A stretch of 64,000 nt of DNA from an uncultured Propionivibrio sp. (GTDB lineage: Bacteria > Pseudomonadota > Gammaproteobacteria > Burkholderiales > Rhodocyclaceae), in assembly GCF_963666255.1 (NCBI RefSeq), contig NZ_OY762656.1:248001-312000 (forward strand). The letters are read 5' to 3'. How positions within the stretch are numbered: position 1 is the first letter of the stretch; each line of letters begins with the position of its first letter. The notes under the pieces were generated by a model. The model searched no databases, was not told where the DNA came from, and worked only from the letters and a program-made list of their open reading frames with translations. Made by a program: the position numbers and the translations under genes. Positions 19,997 through 28,848 of this stretch are shown in pieces.

Positions 19997-20377
19997 ATGC
20001 AAAGAACCATGCTCAAATCCAAGCTGCACCGCGTCACCACGACGCACTCCGAGTTGCATTACGAGGGGTCGTGTGCGATCGACGACGATCTGCTTGAAGC
20101 AGCGGACATCATCGAGAACGAACAGATCGTGATCTGGAACGTCAATAACGGCGAACGCTTCACGACCTACGCGATCCGTGCCGAACGCGGTTCGGGCATC
20201 ATCTCGGTCAATGGCTCGGCTGCCCGCCGCGCCGCGCCCGGCGACCTCCTGATCATCGCCAGCTTCGCCAATTACGACGAAACCGAACTGGCGAATCACA
20301 AGCCGAAGCTCATCTACGCCGACGCGCAGAACCGTATCGCGCGCACCGGCGACACCATCCCGACGCAAAAAGCCTGA
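19997..20377 (+). CDS. panD: Aspartate 1-decarboxylase proenzyme
   Basis: 126 residues, exactly the E. coli length. The pyruvoyl enzyme makes beta-alanine from aspartate after self-cleavage between Gly24 and Ser25, visible in the segment [19 protein letters not shown] and NGSAARRA are further conserved regions. The start [13 protein letters not shown] is the family start; an internal ATG four codons on is possible. The stop codon abuts the convergent histidine kinase gene with no spacer, so no separate terminator exists between them. Confidence 0.98.
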   Translation: MQRTMLKSKLHRVTTTHSELHYEGSCAIDDDLLEAADIIENEQIVIWNVNNGERFTTYAIRAERGSGIISVNGSAARRAAPGDLLIIASFANYDETELANHKPKLIYADAQNRIARTGDTIPTQKA

Positions 20378-22582
20378 TTACCCGACCGGCGGACGCATGT
20401 CGTCCGCCCGGCGCAGCCTGGCAAGCACCGCCGCCAACGCCTCGAAGCGGTAGGGCTTGCTGATGAAGTCGTCCATTCCCGCCGCCTGACACTCCTGGCG
20501 ATCGCTATCGAAGGCATTAGCCGTCATGGCGATGATCGGAATCGGATGCGTACTCCCGTTCTGGCGCTCCCAGGCACGGATCAGCCGTGTCGCCTGCAAT
20601 CCGTCCATCACCGGCATCTGGATATCCATCAGGATGACATCCGGCGCCGTGTCACCGATCACCGCATCGACCGCCTTCTGGCCATCCTCGGCGATCGACA
20701 CCTCAACCTCCAGCCTGGCCAGCAAGGATGAAATCACCTTGCGATTGACGGCGTTGTCTTCGACGACCAGCGCACGCATGCCGCGACACACACCATCGAC
20801 AGCCGACACACGCACGCCCTGACGCGCCTCCTGGCCGGCCGTAACCACTTCCGTCTCGCAGCTAAACCAGAAACGGGCCCCTTGTCCGGGCACGCTCTCG
20901 ACGCCGACATCGCCCCCCATCAGGTGAGCCAGACTCTGGACGATCGACAGGCCGAGACCGGTGCCGCCGAATTCGCGTGTCGTCGAGCTGTCAGCCTGGG
21001 CGAACGGTTCGAACAGCACTGCCTGCTTGTCGGCGGCGATGCCGATGCCGGTATCGCGCACCGAAAATTCCAGCACGGCGCTTCCATCGCCGCGCCGGCA
21101 TTCGCGCCCCTCGATCGTAACGCTGCCGCGCGTCGTGAACTTCACCGCATTGCTGACGAGGTTCGCCAACATCTGGCGCAGACGATAGACGTCGGCGCGG
21201 TAGCGCTGTCCGGCATCGCCATGCCACTCGCATTGCAACTGCAGATCCTTGCTCGTCGCCGACCCGGAAAAGAGATGGCCGACCTCGCGGATCAGCTGGT
21301 CCGGCGCGAACACTGCCGGCTCCAGCACCAACTTGCCGGCTTCGATTTTGGAGAGGTCGAGGATGTCGTTGAGCAGATTGAGCAGCGACTGGCCGGACGT
21401 CAGGATCGTCCGGGTGAACTCCTGACGCTCGGCCTCGGCCGTTTTCGGCATCAGCAGCAGTTGCGCCATGCCGAGGATACCGTTGATCGGCGTGCGGATT
21501 TCATGCGACATCGTCGCCAGGAAACGGCTCTTGGCCAGATTGGCCGACTCGGCCTCGCCCTTGAGCCGGCTCAATTCGGCGAGGTGCGCCTCGCGCTGCG
21601 ACAAGGTACGAAGCAGGGCAAGCAGCGCCAGCAGCAAGACCAGCATGGCGGCCACCGACATGCCGGCAATCGTCCAGGCCGAGGTACGCCAGCGGGCGAG
21701 GAAAAGATCCTCAGGGATGACGAGCACCACGGCCAGCGGATAACGATCGAGCTGCCGCGCCGCGGTCAGCCGCAACTCGGGCTTTCCGGTCGAAAAGCGC
21801 GGCGTGCTGCGCAACAGCACCGCATCGCGCAGCTTCATCGTTTCAAACACCTCGAAGGCCCCGCCGCTGCGGTTGATCGTACCGATCACTTCATCCCGGT
21901 AGGGCCAGCGCGTCAGCAGCGTCAGGTCGCTGCGAAACAGACTGACCGTCGTGCCTTCGCCGGTATTCTTGGCGATACGCTCGAAGAAGCCGGTGAAGGC
22001 ATCGACCGACATGCCGACCAGCACCATGCCGAGAAACTGGCCGGAAGCATCGTTGAGACGCCGGCTGATGTAGAAGGTCCACTTGCCGTTGCCCTTGTTG
22101 CGCACCGGCTGGCTGATGAAATCGCCCAGCGCCGGATTATCAACGTGCGCCTTGAAATAATCGCGCTCGGCGAGATTGATCGGCGGAACCGGATAGGCGC
22201 GGCTGAAATTGATGTTGTCGCCGTTGGCCGCGACGATACTGGCAACATCGATCTGCGGCAGGCCGCGGATACGTTCGCGCAGCATCTCGTGGATCTCGGG
22301 CGTCGCCAGCTTGCGGCGGAAGGCGTCCTGATTGTTGACGCCGGCGGCGCGCACGCGGTCGGTCACCGCGTCAAGCACAAGATACGCAGCAAAAACCGTC
22401 TGCTCGGTCTGCTCGGCAAGCAGCAGCGACATCGTCCCCATCTGCCGCTGCCAGTCCTCGACCTCGCGGTCACGCAAAGCCAGCACGGCAACGACCGCGA
22501 CGATGGCCATGGCGACCATCAGCGCGCCGCCGGCGATGGCGACGATGCGACTTGCCCGTTGCCTGGATTCCCCTGCCCCCAT
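20378..22582 (-). CDS. Hybrid sensor histidine kinase with extracytoplasmic cache-type sensor
   Basis: 734 residues. Membrane segments near 15-36 and 305-330 flank a periplasmic sensor of the dCACHE type ([20 protein letters not shown] region). A HisKA domain follows with phospho-accepting His360 in [11 protein letters not shown], an ATPase domain with [15 protein letters not shown] and GGTGLGLSI, and a receiver domain with Asp653 in [12 protein letters not shown]. There is no Hpt domain or output regulator nearby, so its partner lies elsewhere. The signal is unknown. It converges with panD. Confidence 0.93.
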   Translation of the reverse strand: MGAGESRQRASRIVAIAGGALMVAMAIVAVVAVLALRDREVEDWQRQMGTMSLLLAEQTEQTVFAAYLVLDAVTDRVRAAGVNNQDAFRRKLATPEIHEMLRERIRGLPQIDVASIVAANGDNINFSRAYPVPPINLAERDYFKAHVDNPALGDFISQPVRNKGNGKWTFYISRRLNDASGQFLGMVLVGMSVDAFTGFFERIAKNTGEGTTVSLFRSDLTLLTRWPYRDEVIGTINRSGGAFEVFETMKLRDAVLLRSTPRFSTGKPELRLTAARQLDRYPLAVVLVIPEDLFLARWRTSAWTIAGMSVAAMLVLLLALLALLRTLSQREAHLAELSRLKGEAESANLAKSRFLATMSHEIRTPINGILGMAQLLLMPKTAEAERQEFTRTILTSGQSLLNLLNDILDLSKIEAGKLVLEPAVFAPDQLIREVGHLFSGSATSKDLQLQCEWHGDAGQRYRADVYRLRQMLANLVSNAVKFTTRGSVTIEGRECRRGDGSAVLEFSVRDTGIGIAADKQAVLFEPFAQADSSTTREFGGTGLGLSIVQSLAHLMGGDVGVESVPGQGARFWFSCETEVVTAGQEARQGVRVSAVDGVCRGMRALVVEDNAVNRKVISSLLARLEVEVSIAEDGQKAVDAVIGDTAPDVILMDIQMPVMDGLQATRLIRAWERQNGSTHPIPIIAMTANAFDSDRQECQAAGMDDFISKPYRFEALAAVLARLRRADDMRPPVG

Positions 22583-22630
22583 CGCGTCCCCGCCGGATCA
22601 CATTGACATGCAGTGTAGCCCCCGCAGCGC

Positions 22631-22666
22631 ACTCCGGGCAACACTCCGGGCAACTCTCCCGGCAAC
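22631..22666. repeat. Three tandem 12-bp units
   Basis: Two identical copies of ACTCCGGGCAAC are followed by a third with two changes (TCTCCCGGCAAC). They lie in the intergenic region between the histidine kinase start and serC. No function is evident. Confidence 0.7.
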
Positions 22667-22765
22667 GCTCCAGAGCGCGCCAGACAGGAAAAACCAGCCC
22701 GCCGGCACGGGTAAAAGCGCCCTGCTTCGGCGAAACCCCCGTAATTTCGCTAAAATTGCCGGGTT

Positions 22766-22803
22766 GGATCGTCATCCCCCGGCATGACGATCCTTGCCTT
22801 TTT
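22766..22803 (+). terminator. Hairpin with U-run in the serC leader (terminator or attenuator)
   Basis: A perfect 10-bp stem (GGATCGTCAT paired with ATGACGATCC, loop of 8) is followed by TTGCCTTTTT. It ends 43 bp before the serC ATG. TAAAAT at 22751-22756 could be a -10, placing transcription start at or just before the stem. No gene upstream on this strand needs a terminator here, which makes a leader element controlling serC plausible. Confidence 0.5.
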
Positions 22804-22846
22804 CCGATTGCCCGTCTTTTCACCTTCCATTCAGAAAGGATTTTCC

Positions 22847-23929
22847 ATGGATCGCATCTTCAATTTCAGCGCCGGTCCGGCCGCGCTGCCGCAGGCCGTC
22901 CTCGAACAGGCCCGCGATGAACTCGTCAACTGGCAGGGTTGCGGCATGTCGGTCATGGAAATGTCCCACCGCGGCAAGGAATACATGGGCATCCAGGCCG
23001 AAGCCGAAGCCGACCTGCGCGAACTGATGAACATTCCCGCCAACTACAAGGTGCTGTTCCTGCAAGGCGGCGCCTCGATGCAGTTCGCCATGGTGCCGAT
23101 GAACCTCTTCCGCGGCAAAGCCTCGGCCGACTACCTCAACACCGGCGAGTGGTCGAAGAAGGCGATCAAGGAAGCGCAGAAATACGGCAAGGTCAACGTC
23201 GTCGCCTCCTCCGAAGACAAGAACTTCACCTATGCGCCTGCTCAGAGCGCCTGGAAGCTCGACCCCAATGCCGCCTACGTGCACTACACGACGAACGAAA
23301 CGATCGGCGGCGTCGAAATCTTCTGGACGCCGGAAACCGGTAACGTACCGCTCGTCGCCGACATGTCCTCGGACATCCTCTCGCACCCGATCGACGTCTC
23401 GAAATTCGGCCTGATCTACGCCGGCGCGCAGAAGAACATCGGCCCGGCCGGCCTAACCATCGTCATCGTCCGCGAAGACCTGCTCGGACAACTCGTCCCC
23501 GGCACGCCGACGATGTTCGACTACAAGATCGCCGCCGACAACGACTCGATGTACAACACCCCGTCGACCTATGCCATTTACATCGCCGGCCTGGTCTTCA
23601 AGTGGCTCAAGAAGAATGGCGGCATCGCCGCCATGGAAAAGGTCAACCGCGCCAAAGCCAAGCTGATCTACGACTTCCTCGACCAGTCGAAATTCTTTCA
23701 GTCGCCGGTCGCCATCGAGAACCGCTCGCTGATGAACATTCCGTTCACGCTCAAGGACGCGGCGCTCGACGACGAATTCATCAAGGCGGCGAAGGCACGC
23801 GGCATGGTCCAGCTCAAGGGACACCGCTCGGTCGGCGGCATGCGCGCCTCGATCTACAACGCCATGCCGATCGAAGGCGTGCAGGCTCTCGTCGCGCTGA
23901 TGAAGGAATTCGAACAACAGCACGGCTGA
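22847..23929 (+). CDS. serC: Phosphoserine aminotransferase
   Basis: 360 residues from the ATG of MDRIFNFSAGPAALP. The enzyme converts 3-phosphohydroxypyruvate to phosphoserine, and also acts in the pyridoxal phosphate pathway. The pyridoxal phosphate lysine is Lys196 in YAGAQKNIGPAG. NTPSTYAIY and GHRSVGGMRASIYNAMP are conserved. AGGA precedes the ATG. A hairpin lies in its leader. serA follows 116 bp downstream on the same strand. Confidence 0.97.
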   Translation: MDRIFNFSAGPAALPQAVLEQARDELVNWQGCGMSVMEMSHRGKEYMGIQAEAEADLRELMNIPANYKVLFLQGGASMQFAMVPMNLFRGKASADYLNTGEWSKKAIKEAQKYGKVNVVASSEDKNFTYAPAQSAWKLDPNAAYVHYTTNETIGGVEIFWTPETGNVPLVADMSSDILSHPIDVSKFGLIYAGAQKNIGPAGLTIVIVREDLLGQLVPGTPTMFDYKIAADNDSMYNTPSTYAIYIAGLVFKWLKKNGGIAAMEKVNRAKAKLIYDFLDQSKFFQSPVAIENRSLMNIPFTLKDAALDDEFIKAAKARGMVQLKGHRSVGGMRASIYNAMPIEGVQALVALMKEFEQQHG

Positions 23930-24045
23930 TCCCACACAACGCCCGCGCCGCACTGCGCGGCCCGGGCGCGTTCCGTTTATGCCAGAAACATGCGCCCGGC
24001 GCATCGTCCGCGCCGGTCACGACAAATAATGTCGAGGACATTTTC

Positions 24046-25215
24046 ATGACCCGCAAGATCCAGACGCTCAACTCAATTTCCAAGAAGGGCCTCGCCCGTC
24101 TGCCCGAAGGCTACACCGTTGCCAATGACATTGCCGCGCCGGACGCGATCCTCGTCCGCTCGCAGGTCATGCATGACATGGCGATTGCCGAGAGCGTGCT
24201 CTGCATCGGCCGCGCCGGCGCCGGCACCAATAACATCCCGGTCAAGGCGATGAGCGACAAGGGCGTCGTCGTCTTCAACGCGCCCGGTGCCAACGCCAAC
24301 GCCGTCAAGGAACTCGTCATCGCCGGCATGCTCATCGGCACGCGCAACCTCTTTCCGGCGCTACGCTTCGTGAACGGCCTCGTCGGCGACGACGAATCGC
24401 TGCTCAAGCAGGCCGAAGCTGGCAAGAAGCACTTCGTCGGTCACGAACTGCGCGGCAGCACGCTCGGCATCATCGGTCTCGGCGCGATCGGTTCGCAACT
24501 GGCCGAATCGGCGATCCAGCTCGGCATGAACGTCGTCGGCTACGACCCCGAAATCACCGTCGATGCCGCTTGGCGGCTGCCCTCGCAGGTGCGCAAGGCA
24601 ACCAGCGTCGACGACCTCGTCAAACGCGCCGATTTCATCAGTCTGCATGTGCCGCTGCTGCCCGCGACCAAAGACCTCATCAATGCCGAACGCATCAAGT
24701 TGATGAAGAAGGGTGCGGTGCTGCTCAACTTCTCGCGCGAAGGCATCGTCAATGACCACGCCGCCTTCGACGGTCTCAACGAAGGCCGCCTGCACGCCTA
24801 CGTCTGCGATTTCCCGAGCAACCTGCTGCGCAGCCATCCGAATTTCGTCGCGCTGCCACACCTCGGCGCATCGACCGAGGAAGCCGAAGAGAACTGCGCG
24901 ATCATGGTCGCCGAACAGGTCGCCGATTATCTCGAAAACGGCAACATCCTCAACGCCGTGAACTTCCCGAACATCTCGATGCCGCGCGAATCGGCGTACC
25001 GGCTGGCGATCGCCAACGCCAACGTGCCGAACATGCTCGGCCAGATCTCGACTGCGCTCGCCGGCGCCGGACTCAACATCCACAACATGGTCAACAAGTC
25101 GCGCGGCGATTTCGCCTTCACGCTGGTCGACGTCGAAAGCGCCGTCCCGCAGACACTGATCGACCAACTCAAGACGATCGGCGGCGTGCTGCGCGTCCGT
25201 TACCTGCCGGCCTGA
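24046..25215 (+). CDS. serA: D-3-phosphoglycerate dehydrogenase with ACT domain
   Basis: 389 residues. First enzyme of serine synthesis. NAD-binding GLGAIGSQLAESA begins at residue 144, the catalytic Arg is in NFSREGIVND, and the active-site His in LPHLGASTEEAEE. A C-terminal ACT domain (about 315-389, from NVPNMLGQISTALAGAGLN) suggests serine feedback inhibition. This architecture lacks the intervening domain of long forms. It pairs with serC upstream. Confidence 0.96.
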   Translation: MTRKIQTLNSISKKGLARLPEGYTVANDIAAPDAILVRSQVMHDMAIAESVLCIGRAGAGTNNIPVKAMSDKGVVVFNAPGANANAVKELVIAGMLIGTRNLFPALRFVNGLVGDDESLLKQAEAGKKHFVGHELRGSTLGIIGLGAIGSQLAESAIQLGMNVVGYDPEITVDAAWRLPSQVRKATSVDDLVKRADFISLHVPLLPATKDLINAERIKLMKKGAVLLNFSREGIVNDHAAFDGLNEGRLHAYVCDFPSNLLRSHPNFVALPHLGASTEEAEENCAIMVAEQVADYLENGNILNAVNFPNISMPRESAYRLAIANANVPNMLGQISTALAGAGLNIHNMVNKSRGDFAFTLVDVESAVPQTLIDQLKTIGGVLRVRYLPA

Positions 25216-25230
25216 TTCCAGGCGGCATTC

Positions 25231-25256
25231 CGGGGGTGGCAACGCCCCCGCTTTTC
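25231..25256 (+). terminator. Rho-independent terminator after serA
   Basis: CGGGGGTG and CGCCCCCG form an 8-bp stem with one G-U pair around a GCAA tetraloop, followed by CTTTTCC. It lies 15 bp after the serA stop. Confidence 0.7.
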
Positions 25257-25269
25257 CAAGGAGACCCTG

Positions 25270-25614
25270 ATGAGCCGTGACATCCTGTTCCTGCTGGCCC
25301 CGGACCACGTCCAGAGCGAAGGCAAGTTCCGCTACTGTCCCGACTGCGCGCTGGTGGCCGGCTATCTGAGTTTCTATCCGGCGGTCGCCAACGCGATCGA
25401 CGTGCGGCGCGTCGCGCCCCCGCGCCCCCGCCCCGAAATCGTCGCGCTGCTCGGCGAGGCGAATCAGGGCGCGCCGGTGCTCGTCCTCGCCGCGTCATCG
25501 CCGACCTTGCCCGGCATCAGCGTCAAGGAAGCCCAGGGCCGACGCTTCATCGACGTGCCGGGCGACATCCTGGCCTATCTTGGCCAGCGTTATCCCGGCG
25601 GTCTGCCGCTCTAG
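25270..25614 (+). CDS. DUF3088-like small protein
   Basis: 114 residues resembling DUF3088 proteins: RDILFLLAPD at the start, a C-x-x-C pair in YCPDCALVAG, then IDVRRVAPPRPRPEIVALLGEANQGAPVLVL. The order beta strand, CxxC, helix and a Pro before a strand recalls a thioredoxin-like fold. AAGGAG precedes the ATG. Function is unknown. It ends 5 bp before the dihaem cytochrome gene, so the two are probably co-transcribed. Confidence 0.75.
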   Translation: MSRDILFLLAPDHVQSEGKFRYCPDCALVAGYLSFYPAVANAIDVRRVAPPRPRPEIVALLGEANQGAPVLVLAASSPTLPGISVKEAQGRRFIDVPGDILAYLGQRYPGGLPL

Positions 25615-25619
25615 GCGCC

Positions 25620-26186
25620 ATGCGCCGCCGGTTCGCCGCCCTGGCGGCAACGTTGCTGTGCAGCGCCGTTGCCGTCGCCGCGCCGCCCGGGCTTGAGGCC
25701 TGCGCGCGCTGCCACGGCGCCGACGGCATCGCCACCGACCCGGCGACGCCACATCTGGCCGGACTCGACGCCACCTACCTGAGCCGCCAGATCGCGGCCT
25801 TTGCCGAGGGCCGGCGGCGGCAGGACGACATGAGCACGCTGGCCAGCGACATCGATGACGAACGCTTGGCGCCCCTCGTACGCTGGTACGCGAGCCGACC
25901 GCCCTTCCCGACCGGCGATGCGCCGCGCCCCGGCGCCGGCCAGACACTTTATGACGAAGGCCGGTCGCAGACCGGAACACCGGCCTGCGTCACCTGCCAT
26001 CAGCCCGATGGCGTCGGCAACGCACGCTTTCCGCGTCTCGCCGGACAGAAGAAGGCCTACCTCGTCAAACAACTCGACGCCTTCAAGGCCGGACGCCGCA
26101 CAACTGACCCGGCGATGACCGAAACGGCACGCAGCCTCAGCGCCGGCGACATCCGCGCGCTCGCGGAGACGTTCGGTCGCGACTGA
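25620..26186 (+). CDS. Dihaem cytochrome c4-type protein
   Basis: 188 residues with an N-terminal signal peptide (about 1-20, ending AVAVAA). Two haem c sites: C28-A-R-C31-H32 and C123-V-T-C126-H127. Met71 and Met166 are likely axial ligands. Two similar halves give the cytochrome c4 layout, a periplasmic electron carrier to a terminal oxidase or nitrogen-oxide reductase. It faces the TPR-CcmF-octahaem cluster on the other strand and could be its electron donor (inference). Confidence 0.9.
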   Translation: MRRRFAALAATLLCSAVAVAAPPGLEACARCHGADGIATDPATPHLAGLDATYLSRQIAAFAEGRRRQDDMSTLASDIDDERLAPLVRWYASRPPFPTGDAPRPGAGQTLYDEGRSQTGTPACVTCHQPDGVGNARFPRLAGQKKAYLVKQLDAFKAGRRTTDPAMTETARSLSAGDIRALAETFGRD

Positions 26187-26190
26187 GTAC

Positions 26191-26883
26191 CTACTTCTGC
26201 GATGATGCCGGCGCCGCCGCCTCGCCAAGGCCGGCGGCATGCTCGGCCTTGCCACGCGCCTGCTTGAGCGCCGTCTCGATATCCTGATAGAACTCGCTGC
26301 CGGGCGGCAGCCGTTTCAGGAGATGTCGCCAGTAGAACGCCGCCTGCGCCCATTCCTGGCGCTGGTACGCGGCCAGTCCGGCGAGTTCGAGCGCCTTTTC
26401 CTCCTGCGGATCGAGTTCGAGCGCAGCCTCGACCTGTGCCCGCGCCCGCTTCTGCAGATCGCCCTGATCGGCAAGTGCCATCGCTTCGGCGTGATGCGAG
26501 AGATAGCGCGCCGTCGTCGGCGACTGCGTCACCGCCTTTGCCAGCGCCGTCTCGGCCTCGGCGATGCGCTGCTGCGCCTGATAGGCGCGTCCGAGCACAT
26601 ACCAGCCCTCGGCATCGTCGGGTTGTTTCCTGAGCCGCGCTTCAAGCGCCGACAGCATCGCCTCGGCATCGTGACTGCGTCCCTGCAAGGCCACCTCGAC
26701 ATCGAGAATCGCCGGCGCGCCAAGTTGGCGATAGAGGCCCAGTGTCACCAGCGGTACGACAATTGCGAGCAGCCAGATCGATCGCGACGTCGCCCCGAAC
26801 GACCGGCGCCGCCAGAGCGGCACGATTATGCTGGCCAGCGCGACCAGAACCAGGCCGGCAGCGGCCAAACCGAACGTCATCAT
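26191..26883 (-). CDS. CcmI/NrfG-like TPR protein for cytochrome c assembly
   Basis: 230 residues. Two N-terminal membrane segments (about 5-24 and 36-53) precede a periplasmic TPR region (about 75-215; GWYVLGRAYQAQQRIAEAE is a clear repeat). This is the CcmI/NrfG arrangement that presents apocytochrome c to the haem lyase. Its start overlaps the stop of the CcmF-like gene (ATGA), so it is translationally coupled to it. A CcmH/NrfF partner is not found nearby. It is probably dedicated to the octahaem protein encoded upstream. Confidence 0.8.
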   Translation of the reverse strand: MMTFGLAAAGLVLVALASIIVPLWRRRSFGATSRSIWLLAIVVPLVTLGLYRQLGAPAILDVEVALQGRSHDAEAMLSALEARLRKQPDDAEGWYVLGRAYQAQQRIAEAETALAKAVTQSPTTARYLSHHAEAMALADQGDLQKRARAQVEAALELDPQEEKALELAGLAAYQRQEWAQAAFYWRHLLKRLPPGSEFYQDIETALKQARGKAEHAAGLGEAAAPASSQK

Positions 26884-28781
26884 GCGTTTTCTCCGACGGA
26901 GGACCGGCGACCGGCCATCGCCGCCAGCACGGCGCCAAGCGCCATCAGCGCGGCACCGGCCCAGATCCAGGCGATGAAGGGCTTGGCGAGCACGCGCAGC
27001 GTCCAGGTGTCGAGCGTGAGCGGATCGCCGAGCACGACATAGAGATCGCCGCCTGGCCGCGACAGGATCGCCGACTCGGTCATCGGCAGCTTGGAGGCAT
27101 GATAGATGCGTTTCTCGGGCGACAGTGTCGCCACCGGCGCGTCGCCGCCGCCGAGCACGGCAACCGTGGCGCGCACCGCCGAATAATTCGGCCCCGGCTC
27201 CTCGACGACACCGTCAAAACGCAGCGTGTATCCGGCAAATGAAAAACGCTCGCCGCGCGTCACGGTCAGGCTGTGTTCGCTTTCAAAACCGCTGACAAGG
27301 CCGATACCGACGACGGCGACAGCCAGCCCGCCATGCGCCAGCGCCGTACCCAGGCGCCGCCAGGACAGGCCGGCGCGGATCACGCCCAGCGCCGTGGCGA
27401 CAACGATCCAGACCGCCAGCGCGAGCGCCAGCATGGCCGATCCATTCACTTCGCCGCCGAGTCCGAGAGAGAGCAGCGGCGCGGCCGCCAGCGCCGACAG
27501 CGCCGGCAGGCGCAACCCGCGCAGGAAAACCGCCCGGCCGGCCTGCTGCCAGCCGGCGAAGGGCGCCGCGCCGGCAAGCAGGAGCACCGGCGCCATCAAC
27601 GGCACGAAGACGGCGTTGAAATACGGCGGCCCGACCGAGACCTTGCCCTGACCAAGCGCGTCGAGCACGAGCGGATAGAGGGTGCCGAGCAGCACCGACC
27701 CGGTTGTCACGAGCAGCAGCATGTTGCCGCCCAGCACCAGCGTCTCGCGCGACAGCCAGGCGAAGGACGCGGTCGGCGCAGCCGCCGACGCCCGCCGGGC
27801 GAGAATCGTCAGCGCGGCACCGACGAGTACGGCGAGAAGCAGCAAGAGGAAGAAACCGCGTGCCGGATCCTGGGCGAAGGCATGCACCGACGAGAGCACG
27901 CCCGAGCGGACGAGGAAGGTGCCGATCAGCGACAGGCCGAAGGTGCCGATCGCCAGGCTCATCGTCCACACCTGGAAGCCGCCGCGCCGACCGGTCATGC
28001 CAAGCGAATGAAGCAGGGCGGTGCCGACCAGCCAGGGCATCAGCGAGGCATTCTCGGTCGGGTCCCAGAACCACCAGCCGCCCCAGCCGAGTTCGTAATA
28101 GGCCCAACCCGAACCGACGGCGATGCCGAGGGTGAGAAAGGCCCAGGCCAGCCGCGTCCACGGCTGCGCGCGCTTTGCCCAATCGGCATCGAGCCGGCCG
28201 CAGAGCAAGGCGGCGACGGCAAAGGCGAAGGCGACGGCAAAACCGACGTAGCCGAGATACAGGAGCGGCGGATGCGCGACCATGCCGGGGTCCTGCAACA
28301 GCGGATTGAGGTCGAGCCCGTCGGGCGGCGGCGGATCGAGTCGCTGGAAGGGATTAGAGGTGAACAGAATGAAGGCCAGCATGCCGGCATTGATCGCGCC
28401 GAGCACGGCTAGCGCACCGCTGCCGAGATCGTCGCCGGCGCCACGCGATACGGCGACGGTCACCGTCCACAGCCCAAGCAGCACCGCCCAGAGCAGGATC
28501 GAGCCTTCATGCGAGCCCCAGGCAGCGGTGATGCGATAGCCGAGCGGCAGATGACGCGACGAATGCTCGGCGACGTTGAGCACCGAGAAATCATTGACGG
28601 CGAAGGCCCAGACGAGCGTCGCGAAGCCAAAAACGACGAGCAGGCTCTGGCCGATCGCGGCGCCGCGCGCCGCCGCGGCGTGGGCCGTCCGCCCGCGTGC
28701 GCCCGAAAATCCGAGTACTACCTGCACGAGCGCCAGTTGCAGCGCCAGGATCAGGCCGATATGACCAAGTTCTGGAATCAT
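26880..28781 (-). CDS. CcmF/NrfE-family haem lyase
   Basis: 633 residues from the preferred ATG (MIPELGHIGL), which has GTGGAG six bases upstream. The in-frame ATG at 28793 lies directly on the T-run of the upstream terminator and has no ribosome-binding site. CcmF family motifs: WGSHEGSILLWA and the tryptophan-rich haem-handling segment GWGGWWFWDPTENASLMPW, with some 14 membrane segments. It ligates haem to apocytochrome c. Next to an octahaem cytochrome that has a CxxCK site, and coupled to a TPR protein, it resembles NrfE, which is specialised for CxxCK. Specialisation is inferred. Confidence 0.9.
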   Translation of the reverse strand: MIPELGHIGLILALQLALVQVVLGFSGARGRTAHAAAARGAAIGQSLLVVFGFATLVWAFAVNDFSVLNVAEHSSRHLPLGYRITAAWGSHEGSILLWAVLLGLWTVTVAVSRGAGDDLGSGALAVLGAINAGMLAFILFTSNPFQRLDPPPPDGLDLNPLLQDPGMVAHPPLLYLGYVGFAVAFAFAVAALLCGRLDADWAKRAQPWTRLAWAFLTLGIAVGSGWAYYELGWGGWWFWDPTENASLMPWLVGTALLHSLGMTGRRGGFQVWTMSLAIGTFGLSLIGTFLVRSGVLSSVHAFAQDPARGFFLLLLLAVLVGAALTILARRASAAAPTASFAWLSRETLVLGGNMLLLVTTGSVLLGTLYPLVLDALGQGKVSVGPPYFNAVFVPLMAPVLLLAGAAPFAGWQQAGRAVFLRGLRLPALSALAAAPLLSLGLGGEVNGSAMLALALAVWIVVATALGVIRAGLSWRRLGTALAHGGLAVAVVGIGLVSGFESEHSLTVTRGERFSFAGYTLRFDGVVEEPGPNYSAVRATVAVLGGGDAPVATLSPEKRIYHASKLPMTESAILSRPGGDLYVVLGDPLTLDTWTLRVLAKPFIAWIWAGAALMALGAVLAAMAGRRSSVGENA

Positions 28782-28795
28782 GTTGCTCCACACAT

Positions 28796-28828
28796 AAAAA
28801 GGGCGCGGAGAAAAGCCCCTCCGCGCCC
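28796..28828 (-). terminator. Rho-independent terminator after the octahaem cytochrome gene
   Basis: On the minus strand a 10-bp stem (GGGCGCGGAG paired with CTCCGCGCCC) with an 8-base loop is followed by TTTTTA. It lies 20 bp after the octahaem stop and just before the CcmF-like start. It would reduce, but need not abolish, read-through into the assembly genes. Confidence 0.8.
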
Positions 28829-28848
28829 CCGATGCTTGCTACGGGTGC

